From Bacteroidota bacterium (GTDB taxonomy: Bacteria; Bacteroidota; Bacteroidia; Bacteroidales; Prolixibacteraceae), in contig JAHEYU010000027.1 of assembly GCA_023251435.1 (NCBI GenBank), positions 1 through 64,000 of the forward strand: 64,000 nucleotides of DNA, written 5' to 3'. Numbering within the stretch: the stretch's first letter is position 1; each line of letters opens with the position of its first letter. Below are positions 7,414-15,667 of this stretch, piece after piece. The position numbers were made by a program, and so were the translations under genes. A model generated the notes under the pieces. It did no database searches and had not been told where the DNA came from. It worked only from the letters and a program-made list of their open reading frames with translations.

Positions 7414-9831
7414 ATGTATCTTGACAAAGCAGAACTTGTGGAAACAAAAACAGAGCTGATAGCGACCGTATTACAAGATTATTACCTGGTTTATTTAAGT
7501 AGGCAGTTAAGTTTGCTGGGACGAAAAGAAGTTCACAACGGACGGGCGCATTTTGGAGTTTTTGGGGATGGAAAGGAATTGGCACAAATTGCATTGGCCA
7601 AAACATTCAGAAAAGGCGACTGGCGCTCGGGTTATTATCGTGACCAAACTTTTATGCTGGCATTGGATTTACTGAAAACGGAAGAGTTTTTTTCTATGAT
7701 GTACGGCGATACCGATGTGAATTTCAACCCTTCCACCGGAGGACGAAACTTTAACAATCATTTCAGCACAACAAATATTAGTCCTGAAGGAAAAATTGAA
7801 AACCTGATGGGGCAGTTCAATTCTGCTGCTGATCTTTCGCCAACTGCGGGCCAAATGCCGAGATTACTGGGACTTGCACAGGCTTCAAAAATGGTCAGGC
7901 AAAATCCGGAATTGAAAAAACACCTATATAACAATGTTGACGGAAATGAAGTTGCCTTTGGTTCAATTGGCGATGCAAGTACTTCCGAAGGAATGTTTTT
8001 CGAAACAATCAATGCCGCAGGAGTTATGCAGGTTCCGTTGGCCATAACTGTATATGACGATGGTTTCGGAATTAGTGTTCCAATCGAGCTTCAAACGACC
8101 AAATCGAGCATTTCAGAAGCCTTGAAGGGTTTTGAAAACGATGATGCCAACAACGGAATCTCAATTTTTACCTGCAAAGGATGGGATTATCCAAAGTTGG
8201 TACAAACATTTTCAGAAGGTATAGAACATTGCCGGAAAACACAAAATCCGGTTTTGTTTCACATTCAGGAATTAACACAACCAACTGGTCATTCAACTTC
8301 CGGTTCGCACGAGCATTATAAAACCAAAGAACGGCTTGCGTGGGAAAGCGAGTTTGATTGCCTGGTCCAATTCCGGAAGTGGTTGCTCGAAACCGGAAAA
8401 GCTGATCACGATACGCTTTCAGAAATAGAAAACAGGGCAGCAAAAACTGCACAGGCTGCGCGCAACAAGGCCTGGAAAAATTATCTGAATAGTTTTTCGG
8501 ATGAAACAAAATCCCTGACTCAGATTACCGGGCAGATTAAACTGAAATCGCTCCTAAAGATTAATCACACCGAAGAACTTGAAGCCCTGAAAGCCAAGAT
8601 ATTCCCCACCAGACGAGCTTTTTACAGCTTTACCAAACGGATACATTTTGAATTGCATGGGATAAATGGGCTGAACGATGAACGGGAAAAACTGAATGAA
8701 TGGATCAAACAATTTGAGGAACAAAACAGGAAGTTTTATAACACGAACCTTTACAGGGAAGGAGAGGATTCGGCACTTCAGGTAAAAAGTATTTCAGTCA
8801 GGTATCCTGAAAATCCATTACAGGTAAATGGTTCACAAATTCTAAATCAGAACTTCGATGCACTGTTTGAAAAACATCCGAACTTAGTCACTTTTGGCGA
8901 AGACACCGGTATGCTGGGCGATGTAAATCAGGGGATGAAAGGCATGCAGGCCAAATACGGCGCCGATAGGGTTTTTGATACCGGTATCAGAGAAACGACC
9001 ATTATCGGACAGGGAATCGGACTAGCGCTTAGAGGGTTTCGCCCGATTGCTGAAATTCAATACCTCGATTATCTGATTTACGCGCAATCAACGCTTAGCG
9101 ATGATCTGGCTTGTTTGCAGTACCGCTCAATTGGCAAACAGGCTGCGCCACTGATTATCCGAACCCGTGGTCATCAGTTGCAGGGAATCTGGCACGCCGG
9201 TTCACCCATGCAACTTATTTTGGGTTCAATGCGGGGAATTTACCTTTGTGTGCCGCGAAACATGACACAGGCTGCCGGCTTTTATAACACCTTGCTCGAA
9301 GCGAATGATCCTGCACTGGTGATTGAACCATTGAAAGGATACAACGTCAAAGAACCTTTGCCGGCAAACATGGGAGAATTTAAAGTGCCGCTGGGCATTC
9401 CTGAAATTGTTTCAGAAGGAACAGATGTAACTTTGGTGACTTACGGATGGAATGTGCATCATGCAGTAAAAGCAGCCCATTTGTTGATGGAAATAAAAAA
9501 TATTTCGGTGGAAGTGATTGATGTGCAGACTTTAATGCCTTTTGATGTGACACATGTTATCAGTAAATCAATTCAGAAAACCAACAAAGTGATTTTTATC
9601 GACGAAGATGTTCCGGGTGGCGCCACAGCATATATGATGCAAAAAGTTATGCAGGAACAACAGGCATTTAATTTTCTGGATACTGCCCCACGCACCTTGT
9701 CAGCCATGGAACACCGACCGGCTTACGGGGTCGACGGGGAATATTTCACGAAACCAAACGTTGAATTGATTTTTGAAAACATTTATCAAATGATGCACGA
9801 AGTGGACGTAAAGAAATATCCGTCACTATAA
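7414..9831 (+). CDS. 2-oxoacid dehydrogenase E1, fused alpha and beta subunits
   Basis: The 805-residue protein joins the two thiamine-diphosphate E1 subunits. The alpha-like half (about residues 20-370) has YYRDQTFMLA and the cofactor motif beginning IGDASTSEGMFFE and ending in VYDDGFGIS. The beta-like half (about 470-800) has VTFGEDTG, DTGIRETTIIGQGIGLAL and the HAGSPM region. It should decarboxylate a branched-chain 2-oxoacid or a pyruvate-like substrate and pass the acyl group to an E2 that is not encoded here. The ThDP motif ends in Asp-Asp rather than the usual Asn-Asn. The ATG at 7414 is preferred over an in-frame TTG nine bases upstream. A cupin gene follows 20 bases later. Confidence 0.9.
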   Translation: MYLDKAELVETKTELIATVLQDYYLVYLSRQLSLLGRKEVHNGRAHFGVFGDGKELAQIALAKTFRKGDWRSGYYRDQTFMLALDLLKTEEFFSMMYGDTDVNFNPSTGGRNFNNHFSTTNISPEGKIENLMGQFNSAADLSPTAGQMPRLLGLAQASKMVRQNPELKKHLYNNVDGNEVAFGSIGDASTSEGMFFETINAAGVMQVPLAITVYDDGFGISVPIELQTTKSSISEALKGFENDDANNGISIFTCKGWDYPKLVQTFSEGIEHCRKTQNPVLFHIQELTQPTGHSTSGSHEHYKTKERLAWESEFDCLVQFRKWLLETGKADHDTLSEIENRAAKTAQAARNKAWKNYLNSFSDETKSLTQITGQIKLKSLLKINHTEELEALKAKIFPTRRAFYSFTKRIHFELHGINGLNDEREKLNEWIKQFEEQNRKFYNTNLYREGEDSALQVKSISVRYPENPLQVNGSQILNQNFDALFEKHPNLVTFGEDTGMLGDVNQGMKGMQAKYGADRVFDTGIRETTIIGQGIGLALRGFRPIAEIQYLDYLIYAQSTLSDDLACLQYRSIGKQAAPLIIRTRGHQLQGIWHAGSPMQLILGSMRGIYLCVPRNMTQAAGFYNTLLEANDPALVIEPLKGYNVKEPLPANMGEFKVPLGIPEIVSEGTDVTLVTYGWNVHHAVKAAHLLMEIKNISVEVIDVQTLMPFDVTHVISKSIQKTNKVIFIDEDVPGGATAYMMQKVMQEQQAFNFLDTAPRTLSAMEHRPAYGVDGEYFTKPNVELIFENIYQMMHEVDVKKYPSL

Positions 9832-9851
9832 TAATTTTAAAACAATCTATT

Positions 9852-10178
9852 ATGCAAGAGCTATTTAGCAAAGGGAAAGTACTGAATCTGGAAGAAATGG
9901 TTGAATATTCATCCGGAGGCGTTATCAGCAAGCAGGTTTTGAAAAATTCTTCAGGAAATATCACCTTGTTTTCTTTTGACAAAGGACAAGGACTGACAGA
10001 ACACACCGCTCCGTTTGATGCTGTTGTTCAGGTACTGGACGGTGAAGCACAAATAGTGATTGGAGGAAATCCCAATCTGGTAAAAAAAGGTGAAACCATC
10101 ATTATGCCGGCAAATGTATCGCATGCTTTGCAGGCAGTGGAGCAGTTCAAGATGCTGTTGACGATGATAAAAGGATAA
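9852..10178 (+). CDS. Small cupin-domain protein
   Basis: The 108-residue protein is a single-domain cupin. The two barrel motifs are visible: motif 1 around GQGLTEHTAPFDAVVQVLDGEA, and motif 2 around KKGETIIMPANVSHALQA with the conserved PxxxxH. The metal ligands are fewer than in catalytic cupins (His in TEHT, His in SHAL), so a binding or isomerase role is possible. It follows the E1 gene closely on the same strand. The function is not identifiable. Confidence 0.85.
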   Translation: MQELFSKGKVLNLEEMVEYSSGGVISKQVLKNSSGNITLFSFDKGQGLTEHTAPFDAVVQVLDGEAQIVIGGNPNLVKKGETIIMPANVSHALQAVEQFKMLLTMIKG

Positions 10179-10200
10179 GTGAATTCATTATCTTCGCTGT

Positions 10201-10503
10201 ATGAACTCAAAACCGAAACCCATATTCGCAAAGCGCATTTTCTGGGATGTGAACTTTGAGCAGATTGACTATGATGCCAAAGCCAACTTTGTTATTGAGC
10301 GGGTTTTCGAGCGGGGTGATGTAGAAGACATCCGCCAATGCCGGCGGTATTACGGCGATGAAAAAGTTACCGAAGCCTTGCTAAATGCCAAATTTTTGCC
10401 CGAACACCGCATACATCTTGCCAGTGCTGTAATTGATAAACCAATAGAAGAATTTAGATGTTACATACTAAGACAGTTGAACCCGGAACTTTTTCCTTAC
10501 TAA
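10201..10503 (+). CDS. DUF6922-type protein, antitoxin-like partner of AbiEii
   Basis: The 100-residue protein starts with KPIFAKRIFWDVNFEQIDYDAKANFVIERVFERGD in overlapping pieces and continues with an RQCRRYYGDEKVTEAL helix. This is the pattern of a family that in Bacteroidota sits directly upstream of AbiEii-type nucleotidyltransferase toxins, and it is taken as the antitoxin-side gene. The downstream partner overlaps its end by 46 bases and is a gutted remnant. Functional assignment rests on context and recall of the family, not on an experiment. Confidence 0.7.
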   Translation: MNSKPKPIFAKRIFWDVNFEQIDYDAKANFVIERVFERGDVEDIRQCRRYYGDEKVTEALLNAKFLPEHRIHLASAVIDKPIEEFRCYILRQLNPELFPY

Positions 10504-10703
10504 AGGAGTTGATGGAATTACCTGCTCTTCAACAAATTCACAATCAGAAATATTTCATTCAAATGCTTGCCATTAGCATTCCAAATGCCATCACCTATTT
10601 TGTTGACGCTGAAGAGAGCGAAACTCCGGTAAGTTTTAAAAAGCAAACCTGGGAAAGTGTCAAGAAAGGGATTTCAAAAGCCGTAAGTAATTATCTGCAA
10701 TAA
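10458..10703 (+). pseudogene. AbiEii nucleotidyltransferase remnant with an internal deletion
   Basis: The 81-codon frame begins like the N-terminus of AbiEii/AbiGii toxin-family nucleotidyltransferases (MLHTKTVEPGTFSLLKELM, then ELPAL) and ends like their C-terminus (IPNAITYFVDAEESETPVSF, then KKQTWESVKKGI). The roughly 130-150 residues that normally lie between, including the GGTALAL and DLDLF catalytic motifs, are missing. The junction is near residue 25-28 and the frame is kept. The product would lack nucleotidyltransferase activity. It overlaps the upstream antitoxin-like gene by 46 bases, as intact pairs often do. Confidence 0.75.
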
Positions 10704-10869
10704 GAACAATCATTCATTTTCTTTCCTTATGCGAAAACTGGTGATCCCAGTGTGGTACTTGATACGAGTTAAAGGCTTTAATTTGATCTTATTCAACCTT
10801 TTCCATTAAATGTGCATATAGTTGGAAAGTATTCAGTAAATTGTATGCAAATAATTAAAACCTTCAGTT
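10704..10869. other. Intergenic, nothing recognised
   Basis: No conserved element, hairpin or gene fragment is apparent here. The ATG of the next gene at 10870 has no strong ribosome binding site. Confidence 0.4.
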
Positions 10870-11457
10870 ATGGAAACAAATGATAAACAACTATCGCAAA
10901 ACAAAGTAAACTTCGATGAAAAAAAAGAAAGCAAAATCCTCACATTCTTAAAAAAACACTGGTTCGTTTTTTTTCTTATCGTGGTCATAATTACTATTCT
11001 GCTTTGGGCTATAATTAAAATTCAAATTGTTGAAAAACGTTCTTTAAAGGAAAAGGAACAATTGGTAAACACATACGAGCTAAAGATGGACAGCTTACAT
11101 CTTTCGAACATGGAGCTTACCGCTAAGGTATTCTCGTGGGCTATCAGAAGTGAAATGACCCGCCAGAACATGGAACAGGTTAACCAGTTCTTCTCCGGTT
11201 TTGTGAAAGAACCAAACATCAGAAGAGTACAATTGATTGATCCTGTTACCGCAAAGGTTTTATTATCGAGCGATAAAAAAGATGAAGGGACGATCATCGA
11301 AAATTCCCTAATACTACAGGCAGAAAAGTCGGTCCGAATTATAGGCGAGACCGGAGATTTAATAATAAATCCTGTAATGGGACTGGATACCCGGATTGGA
11401 GTTTTGGTAATCGAAATAGAAAAAATTTCTCATGAAACGAACATGCCGCAGAAATAA
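10870..11457 (+). CDS. Membrane-anchored protein with an extracytoplasmic sensor-like domain
   Basis: The 195-residue protein has about 40 cytoplasmic residues rich in Lys, one membrane helix (about 40-60, WFVFFLIVVIITILLWAII), a short coiled region, and a C-terminal domain of about 120 residues. The latter (QVNQFFSGFVKEPNIRRVQL, VLLSSDKKDEGTIIENSL, and an R-I-G-V-L-V-I-E-I end strand) resembles periplasmic PAS/Cache ligand-binding domains of sensor kinases, but no kinase or output domain follows. It may be an accessory sensor or a truncated receptor. No neighbour points to a partner. Confidence 0.7.
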   Translation: METNDKQLSQNKVNFDEKKESKILTFLKKHWFVFFLIVVIITILLWAIIKIQIVEKRSLKEKEQLVNTYELKMDSLHLSNMELTAKVFSWAIRSEMTRQNMEQVNQFFSGFVKEPNIRRVQLIDPVTAKVLLSSDKKDEGTIIENSLILQAEKSVRIIGETGDLIINPVMGLDTRIGVLVIEIEKISHETNMPQK

Positions 11458-11581
11458 TTTAAAGGAGGGGGCGCAAAAAGAAATAAATTGGAACGAAGTG
11501 GAAATCCCCGAAGCAAAAATATTGTTCAGCCTTTAGCGCCAACTTCGAGAAAGGTAATTCAAAGCTTTGTCCGTTTTGGCT

Positions 11582-11759
11582 TTAATTGTAAAGTGAATCT
11601 ATTAAAGCCGCTCCTAAAACCAAAATTTTGAGAGCGGCTTGTTCCTTTATCATTTTTGATAGATAGGTGTTCATGTTGTCTTTTAAGGCAAATCCTATAA
11701 CAATCAGCCCAAATAGCGCCACGAAAACTATCCAGGGAAAACCTTTTTTACCATTTCAT
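11582..11759 (-). pseudogene. Small membrane protein with an apparent single-base frameshift
   Basis: An ATG at 11759-11757 overlaps the stop codon of the P5C-reductase-like gene (ATGA). It reads Met-Lys-Trp and then meets TAA, but one base later the frame is open for 56 codons. That frame has one clear membrane helix (PWIVFVALFGLIVIGFAL) and an amphipathic tail ending ALIDSLYN. Removing one T after the Trp codon gives a 58-residue protein. The coding-like composition, the exact operon overlap and the helix argue for a real small gene, either broken or affected by a sequencing error. A GC-rich stem inside it (11605-11640) is part of this frame. Confidence 0.6.
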
Positions 11760-12529
11760 GGTTTTATCTTTCCAAATAATCCCATCAATTTTTCCTGATA
11801 AATACCTTTGATTTGTGATTCATTTTCGCCAATTGGCTTTACCGGAATCAGATTCATTACATCGGCAGGTTTCATCCCGGAGTGGTACATGGTATTTAGC
11901 GCGGCGCTCATGGTTTCGAAAACGCTTTCGCGGCTTTCGGTTTCTGTAAGTCCCATTTGAGTCCCAAGTGCTTCCAGTTCGTTCCATTGAAACCAAAAGT
12001 AGGTGGGCAACATGGCCGAAAGTAGGGCATATCCTTCCAGCTTTTCTTCGGCAGTTTCAAAAGTATGGCCCAATAAATTCAACATTTCCAGAATATACAA
12101 TTTTTGAATTTCCGACATTCCGGAAGCAAAACTTACCGGATTGTAACCGTGGTTAATGACCGATGTTGCATTGGGAATTAGCCTTACTATTTGATCGACT
12201 GGCAACACTGAAGCCATTTTGGCGATGGTAATTTTAGGCGCCAGCGAAATAAAAATCGTTTGTGATGTCACATCCGACTTGATTTTTTCGAGTGTCTCCA
12301 TGATAACCGGAGGATGAAGAGCCAGAAAAACAATGTCTTTCCGCGCTGCTTCAGATGGAGACGAGAGGACTTGAATGAAAGGGAATTGTAGTTTCAGCGC
12401 CTGAAGTGTATCCGGATTGGTATCGAATACACTGATCGATTCAAAAATGGCTTTTTTATTTTCAAAAGCTTGCAGAAAAATTTTTGTAATTCTGCCTCCA
12501 CCGATAAACCCGAGTGATTTTGTTTTCAT
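11756..12529 (-). CDS. Pyrroline-5-carboxylate reductase-like NAD(P)-binding protein
   Basis: The 257-residue protein has the N-terminal Rossmann motif FIGGGRITKIFLQAF, then FLALHPPVIMETL and the VRLIPNATSVINHGYNPVSF region characteristic of the ProC/F420-dependent NADP reductase family. The C-terminal helical dimerisation domain is shorter and divergent from true ProC. It is probably a 6-phosphogluconate-dehydrogenase-fold oxidoreductase of unknown substrate rather than the proline enzyme. It lies downstream of the rhodanese gene in the second arsenic cluster; that link may be only positional. Confidence 0.75.
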   Translation of the reverse strand: MKTKSLGFIGGGRITKIFLQAFENKKAIFESISVFDTNPDTLQALKLQFPFIQVLSSPSEAARKDIVFLALHPPVIMETLEKIKSDVTSQTIFISLAPKITIAKMASVLPVDQIVRLIPNATSVINHGYNPVSFASGMSEIQKLYILEMLNLLGHTFETAEEKLEGYALLSAMLPTYFWFQWNELEALGTQMGLTETESRESVFETMSAALNTMYHSGMKPADVMNLIPVKPIGENESQIKGIYQEKLMGLFGKIKP

Positions 12530-12662
12530 TATTTGTAGATTTTTAAAAGGTTAATATGTGATTTTAGCTTTTGTATATCATAATTACATCTTCTTCGGTT
12601 ACGGATTTTTGTTATCATTGATAATTCAGGGCCCGATGGACGGATCAAAAAAGATGGGCAAT

Positions 12663-13145
12663 TCAAATCATTTTTAAATTTTTCAAGTCCTCAATACTGA
12701 AACTATTCATTGGTGCCGCCACCAAAGGTTTATCTTCTTTTGTGTGTGTTCCTGAATTGCACCCGCATCCGCCCACCGACGGATTGCTTTCCATGGGCAT
12801 TCCTTTTGCTTTCCATAGCATAAAACCACCATCGAGGCTGGCAACATTGGGGTAGCCTTCAAGGTTAAGCATATTGGCAACTTTTACGCTGCGAACACCG
12901 CCCGGACATGCAACGATAATATTCTGGTCTTTTGGGATGTAAGGTAATCTATCCATAATCACCGACATCGGATGATTCAGCACGCGGTCGAGTGGCACAC
13001 TTTCCAGCTGAACTTCGTTCAATTCGCGCACGTCAAGCATTACCGCATTGCCACTATTTAAAGCTTCAAAGGCATCAGAAACACTGATGTGTTTTACGCC
13101 TTCAATCTGAAAGTTCTGAATAATTGGTTGATCTGTAGTCTTCAT
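12663..13145 (-). CDS. Rhodanese-domain protein with a C-terminal CxC tail
   Basis: The 160-residue protein has one rhodanese domain (about residues 20-115). The active-site loop is CPGGVRS, with the usual downstream GYPNVASLDGGFMLWKAKGMP. After the domain comes a short cysteine cluster (GGCGCNSG) and a tail of about 30 residues. Rhodaneses transfer sulfane sulfur or act as thiol-dependent reductases; single-domain forms are common beside arsenic genes. Its start overlaps the last base of the permease gene, so it is translated as part of the same operon. Confidence 0.88.
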   Translation of the reverse strand: MKTTDQPIIQNFQIEGVKHISVSDAFEALNSGNAVMLDVRELNEVQLESVPLDRVLNHPMSVIMDRLPYIPKDQNIIVACPGGVRSVKVANMLNLEGYPNVASLDGGFMLWKAKGMPMESNPSVGGCGCNSGTHTKEDKPLVAAPMNSFSIEDLKNLKMI

Positions 13146-14188
13146 TATAAAATCAAATTAAATAAGTATCCGAGTAAAATTATAAACACTGTGATGGTTC
13201 CGAAGAAAATACCGATCAGTTTCCATTTCATCACTTTTTTAAGCAGCGTGGCTTCGGGCAACGATAAACCAACAACAGCCATCATAAAAGCCAATGCAGT
13301 ACCCAGGGGGACTCCTTTTGCCACAAAAACCTGAATTACAGGAACTATTCCTGCTGCATTGGCATACATCGGTACGCCAAGTATGACGGCAAGTGGCACA
13401 GCATACCATTTATCTTCTGAAAGATACTCGGTGAAGAAATTTTCAGGAACATACCCGTGCATGGCTGCACCAATGCCGATGCCAATAATAACATATATCA
13501 AAACTTTTCGAACGATATCCCAGCCCTCGCGAATGATAATGGGCATACGATCGATAAACGGAGTCCGGTCAATTTCCCATTGTTCCGATTCCTGTTCCGA
13601 ATTGGCCTGAATTTCCTTTACCCAATCAGACAGATACCGGTCTAATTTGAACTTGCCAAGTACAAAGCCACCAACAGTTCCAAGCAATATTCCGCTTGTG
13701 GCATAAACAAGCGTAGCTTTTAAACCGAATAAACCAAGAAACATGGCTACGGCAACCTCGTTTACCAAGGGCGAAGTAATCAAAAAAGCAAATGTTACCC
13801 CGAGCGGAATTCCACCTTTTACGAATCCAATAAAAAGTGGAATAGACGAACAGGAACAAAACGGTGTAATTGCTCCAAATAACGATGCAAAAAAGTACTG
13901 AAGACCATACATTTTTTTAGTGGTCAAATAAATACGAAGCCTGTCTACCGGGAAATAAGCGTTTACCAGACCCATCAGCGAACTGATGAGAAACAGCAGA
14001 ATCAGGATTTTAATGGTATCGTATATGAAAAAGTTGATCGATGCTCCTAGGTGAGAGTCAGCATTTAATCCGATCAGACCATAAGTTAGGTAATCGACCA
14101 AAGGCTGAAGAAAATAATAAAGCACGATTAGTGCCGGGAGTATTATAGCAACGGAGGCAATGAGTTTTATTTTTTTTCCTTTTTCCAT
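13145..14188 (-). CDS. arsP: ArsP-type permease (PF03773 family), probable organoarsenical exporter
   Basis: The 347-residue protein has eight or more membrane segments. The diagnostic motif TPFCSCSSIPLFIGFVKGG, then PLGVTFAFLITSPLVNE, is visible, and the second half repeats the pattern around ILGVPMYANAAGIVPVI. This family includes ArsP, which extrudes trivalent organoarsenicals. Related members have other or unknown substrates, so the assignment leans on the neighbours: arsR-, arsE-, arsF- and arsG-like genes upstream. It has its own copy of the ArsR operator at 14207-14224, implying separate or boosted expression. Confidence 0.8.
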   Translation of the reverse strand: MEKGKKIKLIASVAIILPALIVLYYFLQPLVDYLTYGLIGLNADSHLGASINFFIYDTIKILILLFLISSLMGLVNAYFPVDRLRIYLTTKKMYGLQYFFASLFGAITPFCSCSSIPLFIGFVKGGIPLGVTFAFLITSPLVNEVAVAMFLGLFGLKATLVYATSGILLGTVGGFVLGKFKLDRYLSDWVKEIQANSEQESEQWEIDRTPFIDRMPIIIREGWDIVRKVLIYVIIGIGIGAAMHGYVPENFFTEYLSEDKWYAVPLAVILGVPMYANAAGIVPVIQVFVAKGVPLGTALAFMMAVVGLSLPEATLLKKVMKWKLIGIFFGTITVFIILLGYLFNLIL

Positions 14189-14206
14189 GTTTTATCTAAA
14201 GCTACT

Positions 14207-14224
14207 GTTCGCAAAATGACGAAC
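14207..14224. promoter_or_regulatory. Candidate ArsR operator in front of the ArsP-type permease gene
   Basis: GTTCGCAAAATGACGAAC has arms GTTCG and CGAAC and lies 18 bases upstream of the permease start. It matches 15 of 18 positions of the palindrome upstream of the arsR at 15668-15994. No such sequence precedes the first arsenic operon, so this site probably belongs to the second ArsR. Confidence 0.75.
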
Positions 14225-14242
14225 AATTAAATCAATTTTTTT

Positions 14243-14941
14243 TTAGAAGTATACCCTGATAATGTAATAGATACCCACGATAATAAACAGTACGGCAATC
14301 ACCCGACGGAACCAGATTTCGAAATTCTTCATCTTATTATAAACGCCTCCGATTGAACCAACCGAAAAAGCCAGTATCCATGCAAAAATGATCACTGGAA
14401 TGCCGGTTGCCAGTGCGAAAACAATGGGAAGATACAAGCCTGATGCGCTTGCAACAGTCATTGGAACAAGCATGCCAAAATAAAGTACCCCGCTGTAAGG
14501 GCAGAAAGCCAATGCGAAAATCATTCCCAGCAAAATAGCATCCCAATAGCCCCATTTGGTTTTGGTTTCCATTCTGGAAGTCATTCCACTTACGCCTGGA
14601 AACTTTATCTTAATCACATCGAGCATAAACAAGCCGATGATGATGAGCAGCGGACCTAAAATTTTCTCACCGTAAAGCTGAAAGAAACCGGAAAATTTAA
14701 ACTGATCGGCTCCAAAATAAATAATAAGTGCAATGGCGGTGTATGAAATGGCACGCCCAAGCGTATAAAGTAATCCGTTGATAAAAACGCGGTTGCGGTT
14801 TTCGATGTCCTTGCTGATAAAACCCACCGCTGTTATGTTGGTGGCCAGTGGGCAAGGGCTGATGGCAGTCATTAAACCCAGCACCAATGCCGATACCCAT
14901 GGCATGGTGCTGTTTTCTAATAAATTGGTTAAAAAATCCAT
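14243..14941 (-). CDS. arsG: ArsG-like permease of the CcdA/DsbD superfamily
   Basis: The 232-residue polytopic protein is of the cytochrome c biogenesis/DsbD transmembrane type. It begins PWVSALVLGLMTAISPCPLATNITAVGF, read in two parts, and has a second half with LALAFCPYSGVLYFGMLVPM. The Cys-Pro pairs in two helices (SPCPLA and FCPYSG) are the redox or substrate-binding cysteines of this group. In organisms with arsEFG, ArsG exports aromatic arsenicals after reduction by ArsE and ArsF. Position directly after the arsF-like and arsE-like genes supports this, although a plain thiol-electron transporter remains possible. Confidence 0.78.
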   Translation of the reverse strand: MDFLTNLLENSTMPWVSALVLGLMTAISPCPLATNITAVGFISKDIENRNRVFINGLLYTLGRAISYTAIALIIYFGADQFKFSGFFQLYGEKILGPLLIIIGLFMLDVIKIKFPGVSGMTSRMETKTKWGYWDAILLGMIFALAFCPYSGVLYFGMLVPMTVASASGLYLPIVFALATGIPVIIFAWILAFSVGSIGGVYNKMKNFEIWFRRVIAVLFIIVGIYYIIRVYF

Positions 14942-14950
14942 TGGCAGTTC

Positions 14951-15340
14951 TTAAAGGGCATCAACCTTTTCTTTAATAATCGACTTGAATTTTTTTGGAT
15001 TGGTACGCGCATACATAAAACCTTCGTTGGTCAGATTCACTTTTTTGTTTCCTTTCACCACTAAGAGTGTCTGCCCTGAAACTTCCAGTTTTTTTGCAAT
15101 TGGCTTGGTCGCGTCGTCTTCAAGATTTAAAGCCTTGAAAGTTACCTGACTTCCGTAAAGGCTTTCCAGATCAGCTTTTGCTTCAGCTTCAACAGTTTTG
15201 CAGGTCACACAACGGGAAGCATTGTGAAAATAATAAGCTTCAATCTGGGTGGATGCTGTTTCTTTTTTTTGTGTTTGAGCGTTACAAATAATGCTGCTCA
15301 TCATCATCAGAGCAAAACTTAACACTAAGATATTTTTCAT
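14951..15340 (-). CDS. arsF: ArsF-like thioredoxin-fold protein, exported
   Basis: The product from the ATG at 15340 has 129 residues: a signal peptide (KNILVLSFALMMMSSIICNA) and a small thioredoxin-like domain with a CVTC active-site-like pair in ASRCVTCKTVEAEAKADL. It matches the recalled pattern of the ArsF family, annotated as a subunit acting on nitrophenyl compounds with ArsE and ArsG. An upstream in-frame Met at 15382 would add 14 residues before the signal peptide and is unlikely. It lies 9 bases before arsG. Confidence 0.78.
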   Translation of the reverse strand: MKNILVLSFALMMMSSIICNAQTQKKETASTQIEAYYFHNASRCVTCKTVEAEAKADLESLYGSQVTFKALNLEDDATKPIAKKLEVSGQTLLVVKGNKKVNLTNEGFMYARTNPKKFKSIIKEKVDAL

Positions 15341-15412
15341 ATAGCTGTTTTTTTTAACCACATATAGGCACATAGAAAACATAGTTATTGTTTTTCTATG
15401 TGAACTATGTGT
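15341..15412. repeat. Intergenic inverted repeat in the second arsenic operon
   Basis: The gap between the arsE-like and arsF-like genes holds CACATAGAAAA at 15369-15379 and its complement TTTTCTATGTG at 15392-15402. Further copies of the word CATAG/CTATG lie on both sides. The element is of the word-type repeat class seen in several gaps and would form a hairpin in the operon mRNA. Confidence 0.65.
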
Positions 15413-15658
15413 CTATGTGTTTATTTTAATAAGTACTTGTTTGATTTCATCTGCGGAAGGAACACGTCCTTTAATCTCAACTTTTCCGTTCACAACCAAA
15501 GCGGGAGTAGTCATCACACCAAATTTCATGATTTCCATGATATCTTCCACTTTGGTAACAGTGGCATAAATACCATTCTGCTCCACAACTTCACGGGTGA
15601 CTTTTTCGAGTGTTTTACATTTGGGGCAGCCAGTGCCTAAAATCTTAATTTCCATCAT
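15413..15658 (-). CDS. arsE: ArsE-like small thioredoxin/glutaredoxin-fold protein
   Basis: The 81-residue protein is a redox-active disulfide protein of the MTH895/TM0996 type. It has IKILGTGCPKCKTLEKVTRE with the CPKC active site near residues 10-13, a cis-Pro segment TTPALVVNG and a short C-terminal helix. In this setting it corresponds to ArsE. It lies 9 bases downstream of arsR and is cytoplasmic (no signal peptide). The start could be either of two adjacent Met codons. Confidence 0.8.
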   Translation of the reverse strand: MMEIKILGTGCPKCKTLEKVTREVVEQNGIYATVTKVEDIMEIMKFGVMTTPALVVNGKVEIKGRVPSADEIKQVLIKINT

Positions 15659-15667
15659 TTTATATTT

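Noticed and set aside
11605-11640. GC-rich stem AAGCCGCTC/GAGCGGCTT taken at first as a terminator
   Set aside because: It lies inside the small membrane ORF on the minus strand and has no U-run on either side.
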